Positions 25,550 through 36,046 of a stretch of 64,000 nt of DNA are shown in pieces. Position 1 is the first letter of the stretch; the number at the start of each line of letters is the position of its first letter. The stretch is from M0108 sp044228795 (GTDB taxonomy: Bacteria; Pseudomonadota; Gammaproteobacteria; Chromatiales; Chromatiaceae): assembly GCA_044228795.1 (NCBI GenBank), contig JBGAUE010000006.1, positions 1-64,000 on the forward strand. The letters are read 5' to 3'. The translations under genes and the position numbers were made by a program. The notes beneath the pieces are model-generated. The model ran no database searches. It was not told the origin of the DNA and was given only the letters and a program-made list of their open reading frames with translations.

Positions 25550-26053
25550 TCATTCAGCCGTGGGTTTTTTGCGCAACTCCTCGCGGAAACTGTTGAACAA
25601 CAGCAGGACAATGCCGAGGGTGATGGCGCTGTCAGCGATGTTGAAGGCCGGCCAATGCCAGGAGCCGACGTAGAAGTCGATGAAATCGACAACGCGGCCG
25701 GTGAGGATGCGGTCGATCAGATTGCCGATGGCGCCGCCAATGACCAGGGCCAGGGCGGCGGCGGTGACGCGCTCGCTCTTAGCCAGGCGCGTCAGCCAGA
25801 TGACGAGGGCGCTGGTCATGACCAAGGCGAAGGTGGCGAAGAACCAGCGCTGCCAACCGCCGGCATTGGAGAGGAAGCTGAAGGCGGCGCCCTCGTTATA
25901 CATGAGGGTGAGGTTGAGCAGGGGGGCGATGGCGATGGGGCGAAAAGGCACCAACAGGGCCTCGGCCAGCCACTTGGTACCCTGGTCCAGAACCACTACC
26001 AGCAGGGATAGCCAGAGCCAGCGGGCCATGGCGGGGTTGGCCATGAGCTTCAT
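25550..26053 (-). CDS. lspA: Lipoprotein signal peptidase (signal peptidase II)
   Basis: A 167-residue, four-helix membrane aspartyl protease that removes the signal peptide of diacylated prolipoproteins. The catalytic Asp residues lie in GNLIDRI and VVDFIDFY...FNIADSAI. It starts 30 bases after the ileS stop, the standard ileS–lspA arrangement. Confidence 0.96.
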   Translation of the reverse strand: MKLMANPAMARWLWLSLLVVVLDQGTKWLAEALLVPFRPIAIAPLLNLTLMYNEGAAFSFLSNAGGWQRWFFATFALVMTSALVIWLTRLAKSERVTAAALALVIGGAIGNLIDRILTGRVVDFIDFYVGSWHWPAFNIADSAITLGIVLLLFNSFREELRKKPTAE

Positions 26054-26083
26054 CTGGCCAGCCTCCCACAGAATGGCAGCCCG

Positions 26084-28915
26084 TTAAGCAAAGTGCCGCT
26101 CCTCCCCCGCCCCGCTGACATTCGTGACGCAGCGGCCGCAGAGTTCTGGGTGGGCGGGATCCTGGCCCACATCCGCCCGCAGATGCCAACAGCGCACGCA
26201 TTTGGCATGGGCGGATTTGCGCACCTGAATGGCGAGACCCTCCAGCTCCGTGGCCTGGGCCGCCTCGGGCCGGTTTTCCAGAGGCAGAACCCGGGCGGCG
26301 GAGGTGATGAGGGCAAAGCGTAATTCATCGCCCAGGCGTCCCAGGGTTGCGACCAGCTCGGGGGTGGCGTAGAGGTCGATCTCGGCGTCCAGGGAGGAGC
26401 CAATGATGCTCGCCTGGCGCGCCGCCTCCAGGGGTTTGGAGACCGCCATCCGCACTGCCAGCACCTGCTGCCAAAAGGCACGATCAAAGTTATCACCGGC
26501 GTCCAGGGCAAAGAGCCCCGCGTACCACTCGGCCAGAAACACCGACCCCTCCCGTTCCCCCGGCAGATAGAGCCAGATTTCGTCGGCGGTAAAGCTGAGG
26601 ATGGGCGCCAGCCAGCGCGTCATGGCCTCGGCGATGTGATACATGGCGGTTTGGCAAGAGCGACGGGGCCGGCCGTCGGTCAGGGTGGTGTATTGGCGAT
26701 CCTTGATGACATCCAGGTAGAAGCCACCGAGGTCCACCACGCAGAAGTTGTGAATCTTCTGGTAGATGAGGTGGAACTGGTAGTCCCGGTAGGCGGCGAT
26801 GATCTCCTCCTGGAGTTGGTGGGCGCGATCCACAACCCAGCGGTCTAGTTCCAACATGTCCGCCGCCGACACCCGGTTGACCGCCGGGTCGAAGCCATTG
26901 AGGTTGGCAAGCAGGAAGCGGGCGGTATTGCGGATGCGCCGGTAGGCGTCGGCGGTGCGCTTGAGGATCTCGTCTGAAACGCTCATCTCGCCGCGGTAGT
27001 CGGTGGCCGCCACCCAGAGGCGGATGATGTCAGCGCCTAGGGTCTTAATGACGTCTTGGGGGCGCACCACGTTACCCTTGGACTTGGACATCTTTTCGCC
27101 CTTGGCATCGACGGTGAAACCGTGGGTGAGGACGCCGAGATAGGGCGCGCGGTCGTACATGGCCACCGAGGTCAGCAAGGACGACTGGAACCAGCCACGG
27201 TGCTGGTCCGAGCCCTCCAGATAGAGGTCCGCCGGGGAACGCAGGCCTTCGCGCTTCTCCAGGCAACAGGCGTGGGTGACGCCGGAATCGAACCAGACAT
27301 CCAGGGTGTCGTGGACCTTTTCATAGATAGCCGCATCAGATGAGCCGACCAAATCCGCGGCATCCAGTTCGAACCAGGCCTCGACGCCTTTGCCCTCGAC
27401 CCGCTGCGCTACCTCCTCGATCAACTCCGGGGTGCGAGGGTGCAAGGCACCCGTCTCCTTGTCCACCAGCAGAGGGATGGGCACTCCCCAGGTACGCTGG
27501 CGGGAGATGCACCAGTCCGGACGGTTTTGCATCATGGCCTCGATACGCGACTGGCCCCAGTCCGGGGTCCAGGCGACCCCCTCGATCTCACGCAAGGCGG
27601 CCTCCCGCAAGCCCTTCTTCTCCATGCCGATGAACCACTGGGGGGTAGCGCGGAAGATGATGGGGGTCTTATGGCGCCAGCAATGCGGATAGCTGTGGGT
27701 GAAGCGCGCGGCCTGGACCAGGGCGCCCCGCGCCTTGAGGGTGTCCACAACCTTCTCGTTGGCGCTGAAGACATGCTCTCCGGCGAAGAGGGGGGTGTCG
27801 GGCAGGAAACGACCGTCGCCACCCACGGGGTTGTCCACGCGCAGGCCGTAGCGGTTACCCACGAGATAGTCCTCCAGGCCGTGACCGGGGGCGGTGTGGA
27901 CGGTGCCGGTGCCGGCGTCCAGGGTGACATGCTCGCCGAGGATGACAGGCACCTCGCGGTCGTAGAAGGGGTGCTGGAGTTGCAGCCCCTCAAAGGCATC
28001 GCCCCGGCCATAGGCGATGACCCGGTAGCGGTCGATGCCCCAGCGGTCCAGGTTGTCCCGCATCAGGCCCTCCGCCAGGATCAGGCGCTCGCGGCCATGG
28101 TCGCCCTCGGTCTGGATAAGGACGTATTCCAGCTCGGGGTTAAAGGCCACCGCCTGGTTGGCCGGCAGGGTCCAGGGGGTGGTGGTCCAGATAACCACGG
28201 ATAGGGGGCCGTCCCCTCGTCCGTTGGGGACCGAGTGACAGCGGGTGAAGAGGGCCTCCTCATCCAGGACCGGGAAGCGGATGTCGATGGAGATGGACTC
28301 CTTATCGGCGTATTCCACCTCAGCCTCCGCGAGGGCGGAACCGCAGTCTATGCACCAGTGCACCGGTTTAAAGCCCTTCTGGACATGGCCGTTGGCCAGG
28401 ATCACACCCAGGGCGCGGATGATATTGGCCTCGAAAACGAAGTCCATGGTCAGGTAGGGTCTCTCCCAATCGCCCAAGACCCCCAGGCGTTTGAAGTCGC
28501 GGCGCTGGCCATCCACCTGGCGCGCGGCATAGGCGCGACAGGCCTGGCGGAACTGGGCGGCGCTGATCTTGGCGCCGGGCTTGCCCTCCTTCTTTTCCAC
28601 CTGGAGTTCGATAGGCAGGCCATGGCAGTCCCAGCCGGGCACGTAGGGGGCGTCCATACCGTCCAGGGTGCGGGACTTTACGATGATATCCTTCAGGACC
28701 TTGTTGACGGCGTGGCCAATGTGGATGTCACCGTTGGCGTAGGGCGGGCCGTCGTGGAGGATGAATTGCCTGGCCCCGGCGCGGGCGGCGCGGATCTGGC
28801 CGTAGAGGTCCATGGCCTCCCAGTGCGCGAGCAGTTCCGGTTCCCGCTGGGAGAGGTTCGCCTTCATGGGAAAACCGGTGTTGGGGAGGTTGAGGGTGTT
28901 CTTGTAATCGCTCAC
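26084..28915 (-). CDS. ileS: Isoleucine–tRNA ligase
   Basis: A 943-residue class I synthetase. HIGH-type motif PYANGDIHIGHAV near residue 58 and KMSKSKGN near residue 603 form the adenylation site. The CP1 editing region lies between them. The C-terminal zinc site CVRCWH...CGRC is present. Length and motifs are those of proteobacterial IleRS. It is co-directional with lspA. Confidence 0.97.
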   Translation of the reverse strand: MSDYKNTLNLPNTGFPMKANLSQREPELLAHWEAMDLYGQIRAARAGARQFILHDGPPYANGDIHIGHAVNKVLKDIIVKSRTLDGMDAPYVPGWDCHGLPIELQVEKKEGKPGAKISAAQFRQACRAYAARQVDGQRRDFKRLGVLGDWERPYLTMDFVFEANIIRALGVILANGHVQKGFKPVHWCIDCGSALAEAEVEYADKESISIDIRFPVLDEEALFTRCHSVPNGRGDGPLSVVIWTTTPWTLPANQAVAFNPELEYVLIQTEGDHGRERLILAEGLMRDNLDRWGIDRYRVIAYGRGDAFEGLQLQHPFYDREVPVILGEHVTLDAGTGTVHTAPGHGLEDYLVGNRYGLRVDNPVGGDGRFLPDTPLFAGEHVFSANEKVVDTLKARGALVQAARFTHSYPHCWRHKTPIIFRATPQWFIGMEKKGLREAALREIEGVAWTPDWGQSRIEAMMQNRPDWCISRQRTWGVPIPLLVDKETGALHPRTPELIEEVAQRVEGKGVEAWFELDAADLVGSSDAAIYEKVHDTLDVWFDSGVTHACCLEKREGLRSPADLYLEGSDQHRGWFQSSLLTSVAMYDRAPYLGVLTHGFTVDAKGEKMSKSKGNVVRPQDVIKTLGADIIRLWVAATDYRGEMSVSDEILKRTADAYRRIRNTARFLLANLNGFDPAVNRVSAADMLELDRWVVDRAHQLQEEIIAAYRDYQFHLIYQKIHNFCVVDLGGFYLDVIKDRQYTTLTDGRPRRSCQTAMYHIAEAMTRWLAPILSFTADEIWLYLPGEREGSVFLAEWYAGLFALDAGDNFDRAFWQQVLAVRMAVSKPLEAARQASIIGSSLDAEIDLYATPELVATLGRLGDELRFALITSAARVLPLENRPEAAQATELEGLAIQVRKSAHAKCVRCWHLRADVGQDPAHPELCGRCVTNVSGAGEERHFA

Positions 28916-29102
28916 GGGGGCTAGATCCTGAGGGAGGCGGTAAGGCGAAGGGCGCAGTTTACCCTTTTTTGGCGGGATTGGACCTGGCCGGATTTAGCTG
29001 TGGTGTGGTGATTGGGTCATGTCAGACTCTGTCCTTCACGGGCCACCCCGCCCTGTTGTTGCGAAGGCTTAATCACCCGTGAGGACATGGGAACCGGGTG
29101 GG

Positions 29103-30416
29103 TCAGGAGAATAAACGGTCGTAAATACGGAAACCTGCGATATAGGTGCCGAGGGCAGCGCCTAGGTTGCTCAGAAGAAAGACCAGCAGGACGCGTAGCA
29201 CCCCATTGCGCCACCAACCCCGGAACTGGGCCGCGTCCTGGCGCAGCCGGCCGAAGTCGCCGATGTTGGGTTTGCGCAAATAGAGTTCCACCGGGCCCGT
29301 CACCATGCCGGCGCCGATGGCAGGGTTGAGGGTCGTCAGGGGCGCCGCGACGAAGGCAGTCAGTACGGTCAGTGGGTGCCCGCCAGCGATGAGGGTGCCC
29401 AGGGCGGAAAGACCGCCGGTGATGAGGACCCAGTCCCAGACGATCAACCAGCCCTCCTGGGGGCTCTGGGCAAAACCGAAGGCAAAACCGGCCAGTATGA
29501 TCGCCAGAATGGACCAAGAAATGAGCTGGGGCCAGGGGCTGGGCCCGGGTACCAGTTCCAGTTCCTCGATTTCGCGACGTGGGTCAGGGCGTGGTTCGGT
29601 GTTGGGCTCTAGCGTCCCCAGATACCGGGCAACACCCTTGAGGTGGCCGGCCCCCAGTACCGCCAGCACTCGGCCAGGGTCCCCTCGCTCGATCTCCTCC
29701 CGCAGGCGGGCGGCCATGTAGCGATCCCGTTCGTCGATCAGGGTGAGGAAGAGGTCTTGCCGGTTGCGCGCGAACTCGGCGAAGGTGGTCTCCAGCACAT
29801 CACCCTCTTTCAGGCGCTCGATCTCCGCCTCGGGGACCTCGTCGTGTGACACCAAGGTGAGGATGAGGCCTGAGAAGAGTTCGAGCCGTTGCCACCAGCC
29901 GAGGTTGGCGGCGACGCGCTTCAGGGTCACGCCAATCTCGCGATCTACCAGCAGGACGGGCAGATGGCGTTCCCGGGCCTGGGCAATGGCCATGCGTTGC
30001 TCGGCGCCAGGCTCGATGCCGAACTGATCCGCCAGGCGCTGCTGGTAGGCGGCGAGGGCCAAACTGGCGATCACCATGGCGACGCGCCCCTGACGGATCA
30101 CGGCGAATAGGTCCAGGCGCGCCAGGGCGTCCGGGTCCAGGAGAGCCTGATACCGGCTGGGGCAGAGTTCCACCGCTACGGCGTCGTAGTCTCCCTGTTC
30201 CAGGAGTTCCCGTACCTTATCAGCGCTGGCGCGGGAGACATGGGCGGTGCCCAGGAGTGTCAGGTGAGTGTCGCCGATCCGCAGGTCGATGCGGGGCTCT
30301 TCGGGGCCTCGGCTTGGCTCGGCTTCGGTGCCTGGCTCAGCCCCTGTTGTGCCAGGCTTGCCGAGTGGTTGCCGAGCGGGGTCGGAGGGTCCGGGCGCCT
30401 CCGGGTCTTGGGTCAT
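29103..30416 (-). CDS. TraB/PrgY family membrane protein
   Basis: A 437-residue protein. Residues ~50–270 form a TraB/GumN-like domain (LLGTAHVSRASADKVRELL, AVELCPSRYQALLD, ERDRYMAARL, VLGAGHLKGV). Several C-terminal hydrophobic segments follow. TraB proteins are metallopeptidase-like and in some bacteria shut down pheromone signalling; the role here is unknown. Its ATG overlaps the stop of the HerA-like gene as ATGA. Confidence 0.8.
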   Translation of the reverse strand: MTQDPEAPGPSDPARQPLGKPGTTGAEPGTEAEPSRGPEEPRIDLRIGDTHLTLLGTAHVSRASADKVRELLEQGDYDAVAVELCPSRYQALLDPDALARLDLFAVIRQGRVAMVIASLALAAYQQRLADQFGIEPGAEQRMAIAQARERHLPVLLVDREIGVTLKRVAANLGWWQRLELFSGLILTLVSHDEVPEAEIERLKEGDVLETTFAEFARNRQDLFLTLIDERDRYMAARLREEIERGDPGRVLAVLGAGHLKGVARYLGTLEPNTEPRPDPRREIEELELVPGPSPWPQLISWSILAIILAGFAFGFAQSPQEGWLIVWDWVLITGGLSALGTLIAGGHPLTVLTAFVAAPLTTLNPAIGAGMVTGPVELYLRKPNIGDFGRLRQDAAQFRGWWRNGVLRVLLVFLLSNLGAALGTYIAGFRIYDRLFS

Positions 30417-31864
30417 CGCCTTCCGCCGAGAAGCGATCCTAGCAAACCCCGCACCAGGGAGCGGCCCAATTGGCTGCCAAAGGAGCGCAAGGTGCTGGTG
30501 GCGATAGCCTCCAGGGGGGATGGCCGGCTGGAGCGGGTTTGCCGGGCGGGCTCTGGAGCGACCCAGTCTGGTCGGGCGGCCTCCTGGACATTCCTCTGCA
30601 GGATCTCGTAGGCGGATTCCCGGTCCACGGCCTCGTCGTAGACCCCCTTGACCAGGGAATCCGCCATCAGGGCGCGGCGCTCTTGAGCGCTGATGGGACC
30701 GATGCGGCTGCCGGGGGGCGCCACCATGACACGCTCGACGATGGTCGGGGTGCCGGTCTCGTCCAGGGTCGAGACCAGGGCCTCGCCGACCCCCAGGTTG
30801 GTGATGATGGCCTCGGTATCGAAGGCCGGGTTGGGCCGGAAGGTCTGGGCGGCCACCCGCACCGCCTTCTGGTCGCGGGGCGTGAAGGCGCGCAGTGCAT
30901 GCTGGACCCGGTTACCCAACTGACCGAGGACATCGTCCGGGACGTCCGCCGGGCTCTGGGTCACGAAATAGACACCTACGCCCTTGGAGCGGATCAGGCG
31001 TACTACCTGCTCGATCTTGTCCAGCAGTACCTTGGGGGCGCTATCAAAGAGCAGGTGGGCCTCATCGAAGAAGAACACCAGGCGTGGCTTGTCCACATCA
31101 CCCACCTCGGGCAATTGCTCGAACAATTCGGACAGCAGCCAGAGCAGGAAGGTGGAGTAGAGGTCTGGGGTCTGAATGAGTTTGTCCGCCGCCAGCAGAT
31201 TGATGTAGCCTCGGCCGTGCTCGTCGGTCTGCATCAGGTCGGCGATATTCAGGGCCGGCTCGCCAAAGAGTTGGCCGGCCCCCTGCTCATCCAGGGTCAG
31301 TAGTTTGCGCTGGATGGCCCCGACACTGGCCTTGGAGACGTGCCCGTAGTCACTGCCGACGGCCCCAGGGTCGTCGGCCAGGTAGGTGAGAAGGGCGCGA
31401 AGATCCTTGACGTCCAGCAGGAGCCAGCCCTTGTCGTCCGCTAACCGGAACAGGAGGTTGAGCACCCCCTCCTGGGTCTCGTTGAGGCCTAGGAGGCGCG
31501 CCAACAGCAGGGGCCCCATATCTGACAGGGTGATGCGCACCGGATGCCCCTGGTCACCGAGGATGTCCCAGAGGGTTACCGGGCAGGCCTCGGTCGAGAA
31601 GTCCGCCGCCCCGAGTCCGAGTTCCGCCACCCGTGCCTGGACCTTGGCGTTGCCGCCGCCGGGCTGGCCGATGCCCGCCAGGTCGCCCTTGACGTCCGCC
31701 ATAAAGACGGGTACTCCGATGCGGCTGAAGGACTCCGCCAGTCGATGCAGGGTCACGGTTTTGCCGGTTCCCGTGGCACCGGCGACCAAGCCGTGCCGGT
31801 TGGCCATGGCGGGTAACAGGTAGACCGGACCCAGGCTCTTGCCGATGAGGATGGGATCTGTCAT
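30413..31864 (-). CDS. HerA-like ATPase (DUF853 family)
   Basis: A 483-residue ATPase. Walker A is GATGTGKT near residue 30 and the Walker B strand is VFFFDEAHLLFD. The family (YjgR, DUF853) belongs to the HerA/FtsK ATPases, with a regulated ring-ATPase fold. The start MTDPILIGKSLG at 31864 matches the family N-terminus; the longer frame does not. It is translationally coupled to the TraB gene. Confidence 0.85.
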   Translation of the reverse strand: MTDPILIGKSLGPVYLLPAMANRHGLVAGATGTGKTVTLHRLAESFSRIGVPVFMADVKGDLAGIGQPGGGNAKVQARVAELGLGAADFSTEACPVTLWDILGDQGHPVRITLSDMGPLLLARLLGLNETQEGVLNLLFRLADDKGWLLLDVKDLRALLTYLADDPGAVGSDYGHVSKASVGAIQRKLLTLDEQGAGQLFGEPALNIADLMQTDEHGRGYINLLAADKLIQTPDLYSTFLLWLLSELFEQLPEVGDVDKPRLVFFFDEAHLLFDSAPKVLLDKIEQVVRLIRSKGVGVYFVTQSPADVPDDVLGQLGNRVQHALRAFTPRDQKAVRVAAQTFRPNPAFDTEAIITNLGVGEALVSTLDETGTPTIVERVMVAPPGSRIGPISAQERRALMADSLVKGVYDEAVDRESAYEILQRNVQEAARPDWVAPEPARQTRSSRPSPLEAIATSTLRSFGSQLGRSLVRGLLGSLLGGRR

Positions 31865-32148
31865 GGGCACTGTCTCCGGAAGCAGGAAAGGAATAGGTTT
31901 GGCTATATGGGGCGTCATCCTACCGATTAGCCCCCCCAGGGCCAAGCACGGATGTGCCGGCATTAGCCCTGTCGGGCCCACCCGCGTTTGAGTTGGGGGC
32001 TCTGTCTTGTGAAGTGGTGCTGCTGGCCTGTTGCCGCCCAATTACTCGATTCGTCTGGAGCGGGTCCATCTCTTTGCCGATGCGCAATGACAAATGGCGC
32101 GGTTTCCGCTAGAAACCCGATGTCCCCCATTCAACCGGATCCAGTGCC

Positions 32149-32721
32149 ATGTTCTTCCCTGTCGATAGTGCCATTCGCAGCCAGGCCAAGTCAGCCCACG
32201 AGCTGGCCATGCTCAATCTGCTTTTGGTCAACCTGCTGATGTTGGTTGCCCTCCTGGCGGGTAGTTTTCTGCGGAAGGGGTCACCCTTGGCCGACTATAA
32301 GCTGGTCGGTGTCCTGATTCCCCTGGGTGTCTCCCTGGGGATAGGGGCCCTCACCTTCGTGCAGGCGGGCAAGCTGGCCGCCCAAGGGCCCTGGTTCGCA
32401 GCCGCCCACTGGCGGTTGGCCAGGATTCGTTTCCAGATCCTCCTCCTTGCCTATGCCGTGGGGGCTGGCCTGATCGGCATGGGGTGGCTACTATCCACTA
32501 CCCAGAAGACCCACGGGATGCAGGAACTGATGTTCGTGGCCCTGCAGCGGGTCGCCATCGCCCCCGTGCTCATTGTGCTCATGGTGCTTATCATGCTGGA
32601 GTCGGGTGCCCTCTACCAGGCTGGGCGCGGCGAGGTGCCCGATAGCCTGCTCAAGAAATTCCCCCCTCCGGCGGATTGGCAGGGTGCTGATACCGAGTTT
32701 GTACTGGAGGCACAGAACTGA
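32149..32721 (+). CDS. Hypothetical four-helix membrane protein
   Basis: A 190-residue protein with four hydrophobic segments (about residues 20–41, 52–72, 102–120 and 135–152) and a polar C-terminus. No family was recognised. It precedes pcm by about 200 bases in the same direction; a functional link is not evident. Confidence 0.6.
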   Translation: MFFPVDSAIRSQAKSAHELAMLNLLLVNLLMLVALLAGSFLRKGSPLADYKLVGVLIPLGVSLGIGALTFVQAGKLAAQGPWFAAAHWRLARIRFQILLLAYAVGAGLIGMGWLLSTTQKTHGMQELMFVALQRVAIAPVLIVLMVLIMLESGALYQAGRGEVPDSLLKKFPPPADWQGADTEFVLEAQN

Positions 32722-32917
32722 TCGGCACCAGTGCCGTCGGGCCTCCTTCAGATTGGCACCGGACCCGTTGACAACAAATAGATCAGTCCGGTTGGCATTG
32801 GACCTTGCGTCAAGCCTGGGCTGCCCTAGACTCAGTGAACACAAGAGGGTCGTCCGGGCGGGTCCATTCCATCCCGAACCGGGCGGATCTGGCGACCATT
32901 GGCGAGAGGTGCAACCC

Positions 32918-33595
32918 ATGCGGCCCGACACGGCCCGGATGCTGAGAGATATCGAGGCCGAGGTCCATTACACCCGTACCCTGATCGGACGGGATGCCTT
33001 TGACCCGCGCGTCATGGCGGCCATGGCCGAGGTGCCACGCCACCTGTTTGTTCCCGAAGGCGAGCGTGACCAGGCCTATGCCAATGGCCCTTTGCCTATC
33101 GGTTGGGGCCAGACGATATCCCAACCCTATATCGTCGCCCTGATGACGGATCTCCTGGCCTGTGGTCCGGGTGACCAGGTGCTGGAGATCGGTACGGGCT
33201 CCGGCTATCAGGCGGCGGTGTTGTCGCGGCTGGTGCGACAGGTCTATTCCCTGGAAATCATTCCACATCTGGCCACGGCCGCCGCCGAGCGGCTGGCGCG
33301 GCTAGGCTACGAAAATGTCAGTGTCCGCCAGGGCGATGGCCATCGGGGTTGGCCTGAGCAGGCCCCCTTCGATGGCATCCTGGTGACCGCCGCCGCGCGC
33401 GCGATTCCACCCGCCCTGGTCGGTCAGATCCGCCCCGGCGCCCGCCTGATCATCCCGGTTGGGCAAGCCTATGCCCACCAGGAACTCCTGTTGCTGGAAA
33501 AGGACCCGGACGGCGCCCTGTCCCTGACTAAGGTGCTGGGCGTTGCCTTCGTCCCCCTGACGGGTGGTGGGGATGCGCAAGCGGATGGGGGCTAA
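32918..33595 (+). CDS. pcm: Protein-L-isoaspartate O-methyltransferase
   Basis: A 225-residue repair enzyme that methylates L-isoaspartyl residues. Motifs are FVPEGERDQAYAN, PIGWGQTISQPYIVALM and the SAM site VLEIGTGSGYQAAVLS. The ATG at 32918 is preceded by GAGAGGTG, and the family's N-terminus begins here; the open frame upstream is non-coding. The stop leaves about 250 bases to the EF-G gene. Confidence 0.94.
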   Translation: MRPDTARMLRDIEAEVHYTRTLIGRDAFDPRVMAAMAEVPRHLFVPEGERDQAYANGPLPIGWGQTISQPYIVALMTDLLACGPGDQVLEIGTGSGYQAAVLSRLVRQVYSLEIIPHLATAAAERLARLGYENVSVRQGDGHRGWPEQAPFDGILVTAAARAIPPALVGQIRPGARLIIPVGQAYAHQELLLLEKDPDGALSLTKVLGVAFVPLTGGGDAQADGG

Positions 33596-33701
33596 TGAAG
33601 TCATCCATTCTGGTAACCCCTCTTTCAGGCCCGGCCTGTCCGCCAGTCCCCCCGTCCCCCCGTCCCCGACCGCGGTTTCCAAGGGATTCCCCCAGGAATT
33701 C

Positions 33702-33731
33702 TTGTAAGCAGCAACAATACTTGTCTATAAT
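33702..33731 (+). promoter_or_regulatory. Sigma-70-type promoter upstream of the EF-G gene
   Basis: TTGTAA (33702–33707) and a perfect TATAAT (33726–33731) are separated by 18 bases. The transcript would have a ~110-base GC-rich leader before the EF-G ATG. Confidence 0.55.
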
Positions 33732-33846
33732 TGAGGGTTTCACGGAGGCGGGGCCAGGCGGCCCCACTTCGGCCGTCCCCCGATCTTTGGCGCGGTTTCG
33801 TCCCTTATCCCACCAGGTCCGGCTTGGTAGAACTCAGGAAGCAGCA

Positions 33847-35928
33847 ATGACAGACCTTTCACATTACCGAAACATCGGTATTTTTGCCCACGTGGATGCG
33901 GGTAAGACGACGACGACCGAGCGGATTCTCAAGCTGACGGGCAAGATCCACCGCCTGGGTGAGGTGCATGACGGCGAGTCCACCATGGACTTCATGGAGC
34001 AGGAGGCAGAGCGCGGTATCACCATCCAGTCCGCTGCCACCTCCTGCCAGTGGAAGGGTTGTCGGCTGAATGTCATCGACACCCCCGGCCACGTGGATTT
34101 CACCATCGAGGTGTATCGCTCGCTCAAGGTGCTTGATGGCGGTATCGGTGTCTTCTGCGGCTCTGGCGGCGTTGAGCCCCAGTCCGAGACTAACTGGCGC
34201 TATGCCAACGACTCCCGCGTCGCCCGGCTGATTTTCGTTAATAAACTCGATCGCATCGGCGCCGATTTCTATCGCGTCGTCGATCAGGTCAAGAATATCC
34301 TGGGGGCCAATCCTCTGGTCATGGTCCTGCCTATTGGCGTCGAGGGTGGCTTCGTCGGGGTTGTCGATCTGCTCACGCGCCAGGCCTGGGTTTGGGACGA
34401 GACCGGTATGCCGGAGAACTACAGCCTGCAAGATGTCCCTGAGGATATGGTCGCCAAGGTCGAGGAGTGGCGCGAGAAGCTCATCGAGACGGCCTTGGAG
34501 CAAGACGACGAGGCCCTTGGCAAGTACCTGGATGGCGAGGAGCCCAGCTTGGAGACGGTCAAGGCCTGCGTCCGCAAGGGCGCCATCAATCTTGACTTCT
34601 TCCCAACCTATTGCGGTTCTGCCTTCAAAAACAAGGGGATGCAGTTGGTTCTGGACGCCGTGGTCGATTACCTGCCTAACCCCATGGATGTCGAGCCTCA
34701 GCCGGAGGTGGATCTGGAGGGCAACGAGACAGGCCTCAAGGCTATCGTCGATCCCGACCGGCCCCTGCGCGCCTTGGCATTTAAGATCATGGATGACCGC
34801 TTCGGTGCCCTGACCTTCGCGCGCATCTATTCCGGGCGCATCAAAAAGGGCGACTCGGTGCTTAACACCTTTACCGGTAAGACCGAGCGTATCGGCCGTA
34901 TCGTCGAGATGCACGCCGATTCTCGCGAGGAACTCGATTCAGCCCAGGCCGGTGACATCGTCGCCCTCCTCGGCATGAAGGGCACCCAGACCGGCCACAC
35001 CCTCTGCGACCCCAAGCACCCGGCCACCCTGGAGCCCATGGTCTTCCCCGACCCGGTCATCTCTATCGCCATCGCCCCCCGTGACAAGGGCGGCTCTGAG
35101 AAGCTGGGCGTTGCCCTGAATAAAATGATTCAGGAAGACCCCTCCTTCCGCGTCGAGACCGATGCCGAAAGCGGCGAGACCATTATCAAGGGCATGGGAG
35201 AGCTGCATCTGGATATCAAGGTTGATATTCTCAAGCGCACTCATGGTATTGAGGTCGAAGTGGGCAAGCCCCAGGTCGCCTACCGCGAGACCATCACTCG
35301 CCGCGTGGAGGATGCTTATACTCATAAGAAGCAAACCGGCGGCTCGGGTCAATTTGCCCGTATCGAATACGCGATCGAGCCTGGCGAGGCCGGGAGTGGT
35401 TATCAGTTCGAGTCCGTGGTCACAGGTGGCACTGTGCCCCGCGAGTTCTGGCCTGCCGTGGACAAGGGTTTCCGGGACAGCATGAAGGAGGGTGTGCTGG
35501 CGGGCTTCCCGCTGCTCGACGTCAAGGTCAGCCTGATCGACGGCAGCTACCATGCCGTGGACTCCTCAGCCATTGCCTATGAGATTGCCGCCAAGGCCGG
35601 CTACCGTCAGTCGGTTCCTAAGGCGGGTCCCCAGCTCATGGAGCCCATCATGAAGGTCGATGTCTTTACACCCGAAGATCATGTGGGTGACGTCATTGGG
35701 GATCTCAATCGCCGGCGCGGCATGATCCGGGCCCAGGAGTCGGGACCCAATGGCGTGCGCGTCAAGGCCGACGCCCCCCTTAGCGAGATGTTTGGCTATA
35801 TTGGTGATCTGCGTACCATGACCTCGGGACGCGGCCAATTCTCCATGGAATTCTCTCATTACACGGCCTGCCCCAAGCCGGTGGCCGAGGCGGTCATCAA
35901 GGAGGTACACGAACGCAAGAAGGGTTGA
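33847..35928 (+). CDS. fusA: Translation elongation factor G
   Basis: A 693-residue EF-G, the GTPase that moves tRNA and mRNA on the ribosome. G1 is AHVDAGKTTTTERIL (residues 14–28), G3 is DTPGHVDF and G4 is NKLDRIGAD. Domains II–V are present, including GMGELHLDI. It stands alone rather than in a str operon, so it may be a second EF-G copy; the rest of the genome would have to show that. The ATG follows an AGGAAG site. A longer frame upstream is not coding. Confidence 0.93.
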   Translation: MTDLSHYRNIGIFAHVDAGKTTTTERILKLTGKIHRLGEVHDGESTMDFMEQEAERGITIQSAATSCQWKGCRLNVIDTPGHVDFTIEVYRSLKVLDGGIGVFCGSGGVEPQSETNWRYANDSRVARLIFVNKLDRIGADFYRVVDQVKNILGANPLVMVLPIGVEGGFVGVVDLLTRQAWVWDETGMPENYSLQDVPEDMVAKVEEWREKLIETALEQDDEALGKYLDGEEPSLETVKACVRKGAINLDFFPTYCGSAFKNKGMQLVLDAVVDYLPNPMDVEPQPEVDLEGNETGLKAIVDPDRPLRALAFKIMDDRFGALTFARIYSGRIKKGDSVLNTFTGKTERIGRIVEMHADSREELDSAQAGDIVALLGMKGTQTGHTLCDPKHPATLEPMVFPDPVISIAIAPRDKGGSEKLGVALNKMIQEDPSFRVETDAESGETIIKGMGELHLDIKVDILKRTHGIEVEVGKPQVAYRETITRRVEDAYTHKKQTGGSGQFARIEYAIEPGEAGSGYQFESVVTGGTVPREFWPAVDKGFRDSMKEGVLAGFPLLDVKVSLIDGSYHAVDSSAIAYEIAAKAGYRQSVPKAGPQLMEPIMKVDVFTPEDHVGDVIGDLNRRRGMIRAQESGPNGVRVKADAPLSEMFGYIGDLRTMTSGRGQFSMEFSHYTACPKPVAEAVIKEVHERKKG

Positions 35929-35952
35929 TCCCTCAGCCCCAGCGTACTGATT

Positions 35953-35980
35953 GCCCGCCGACCTGTGTGGCGGGCCTGGT
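35953..35980 (+). terminator. Possible terminator after the EF-G gene
   Basis: GCCCGCC (35953–35959) pairs with GGCGGGC (35969–35975), followed by CTGGTTT. The T tract is poor, so this is a weak call. Confidence 0.4.
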
Positions 35981-36046
35981 TTAGACCCCGATGGCGCGGG
36001 CAGGGCCCACCGGGTCCGCCGCCCTGAAACACAAAAGAGAGGCGAC

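Noticed and set aside
33859..34914. 351-residue minus-strand ORF
   Set aside because: Complement of fusA; no ribosome site and only mirrored codon bias.
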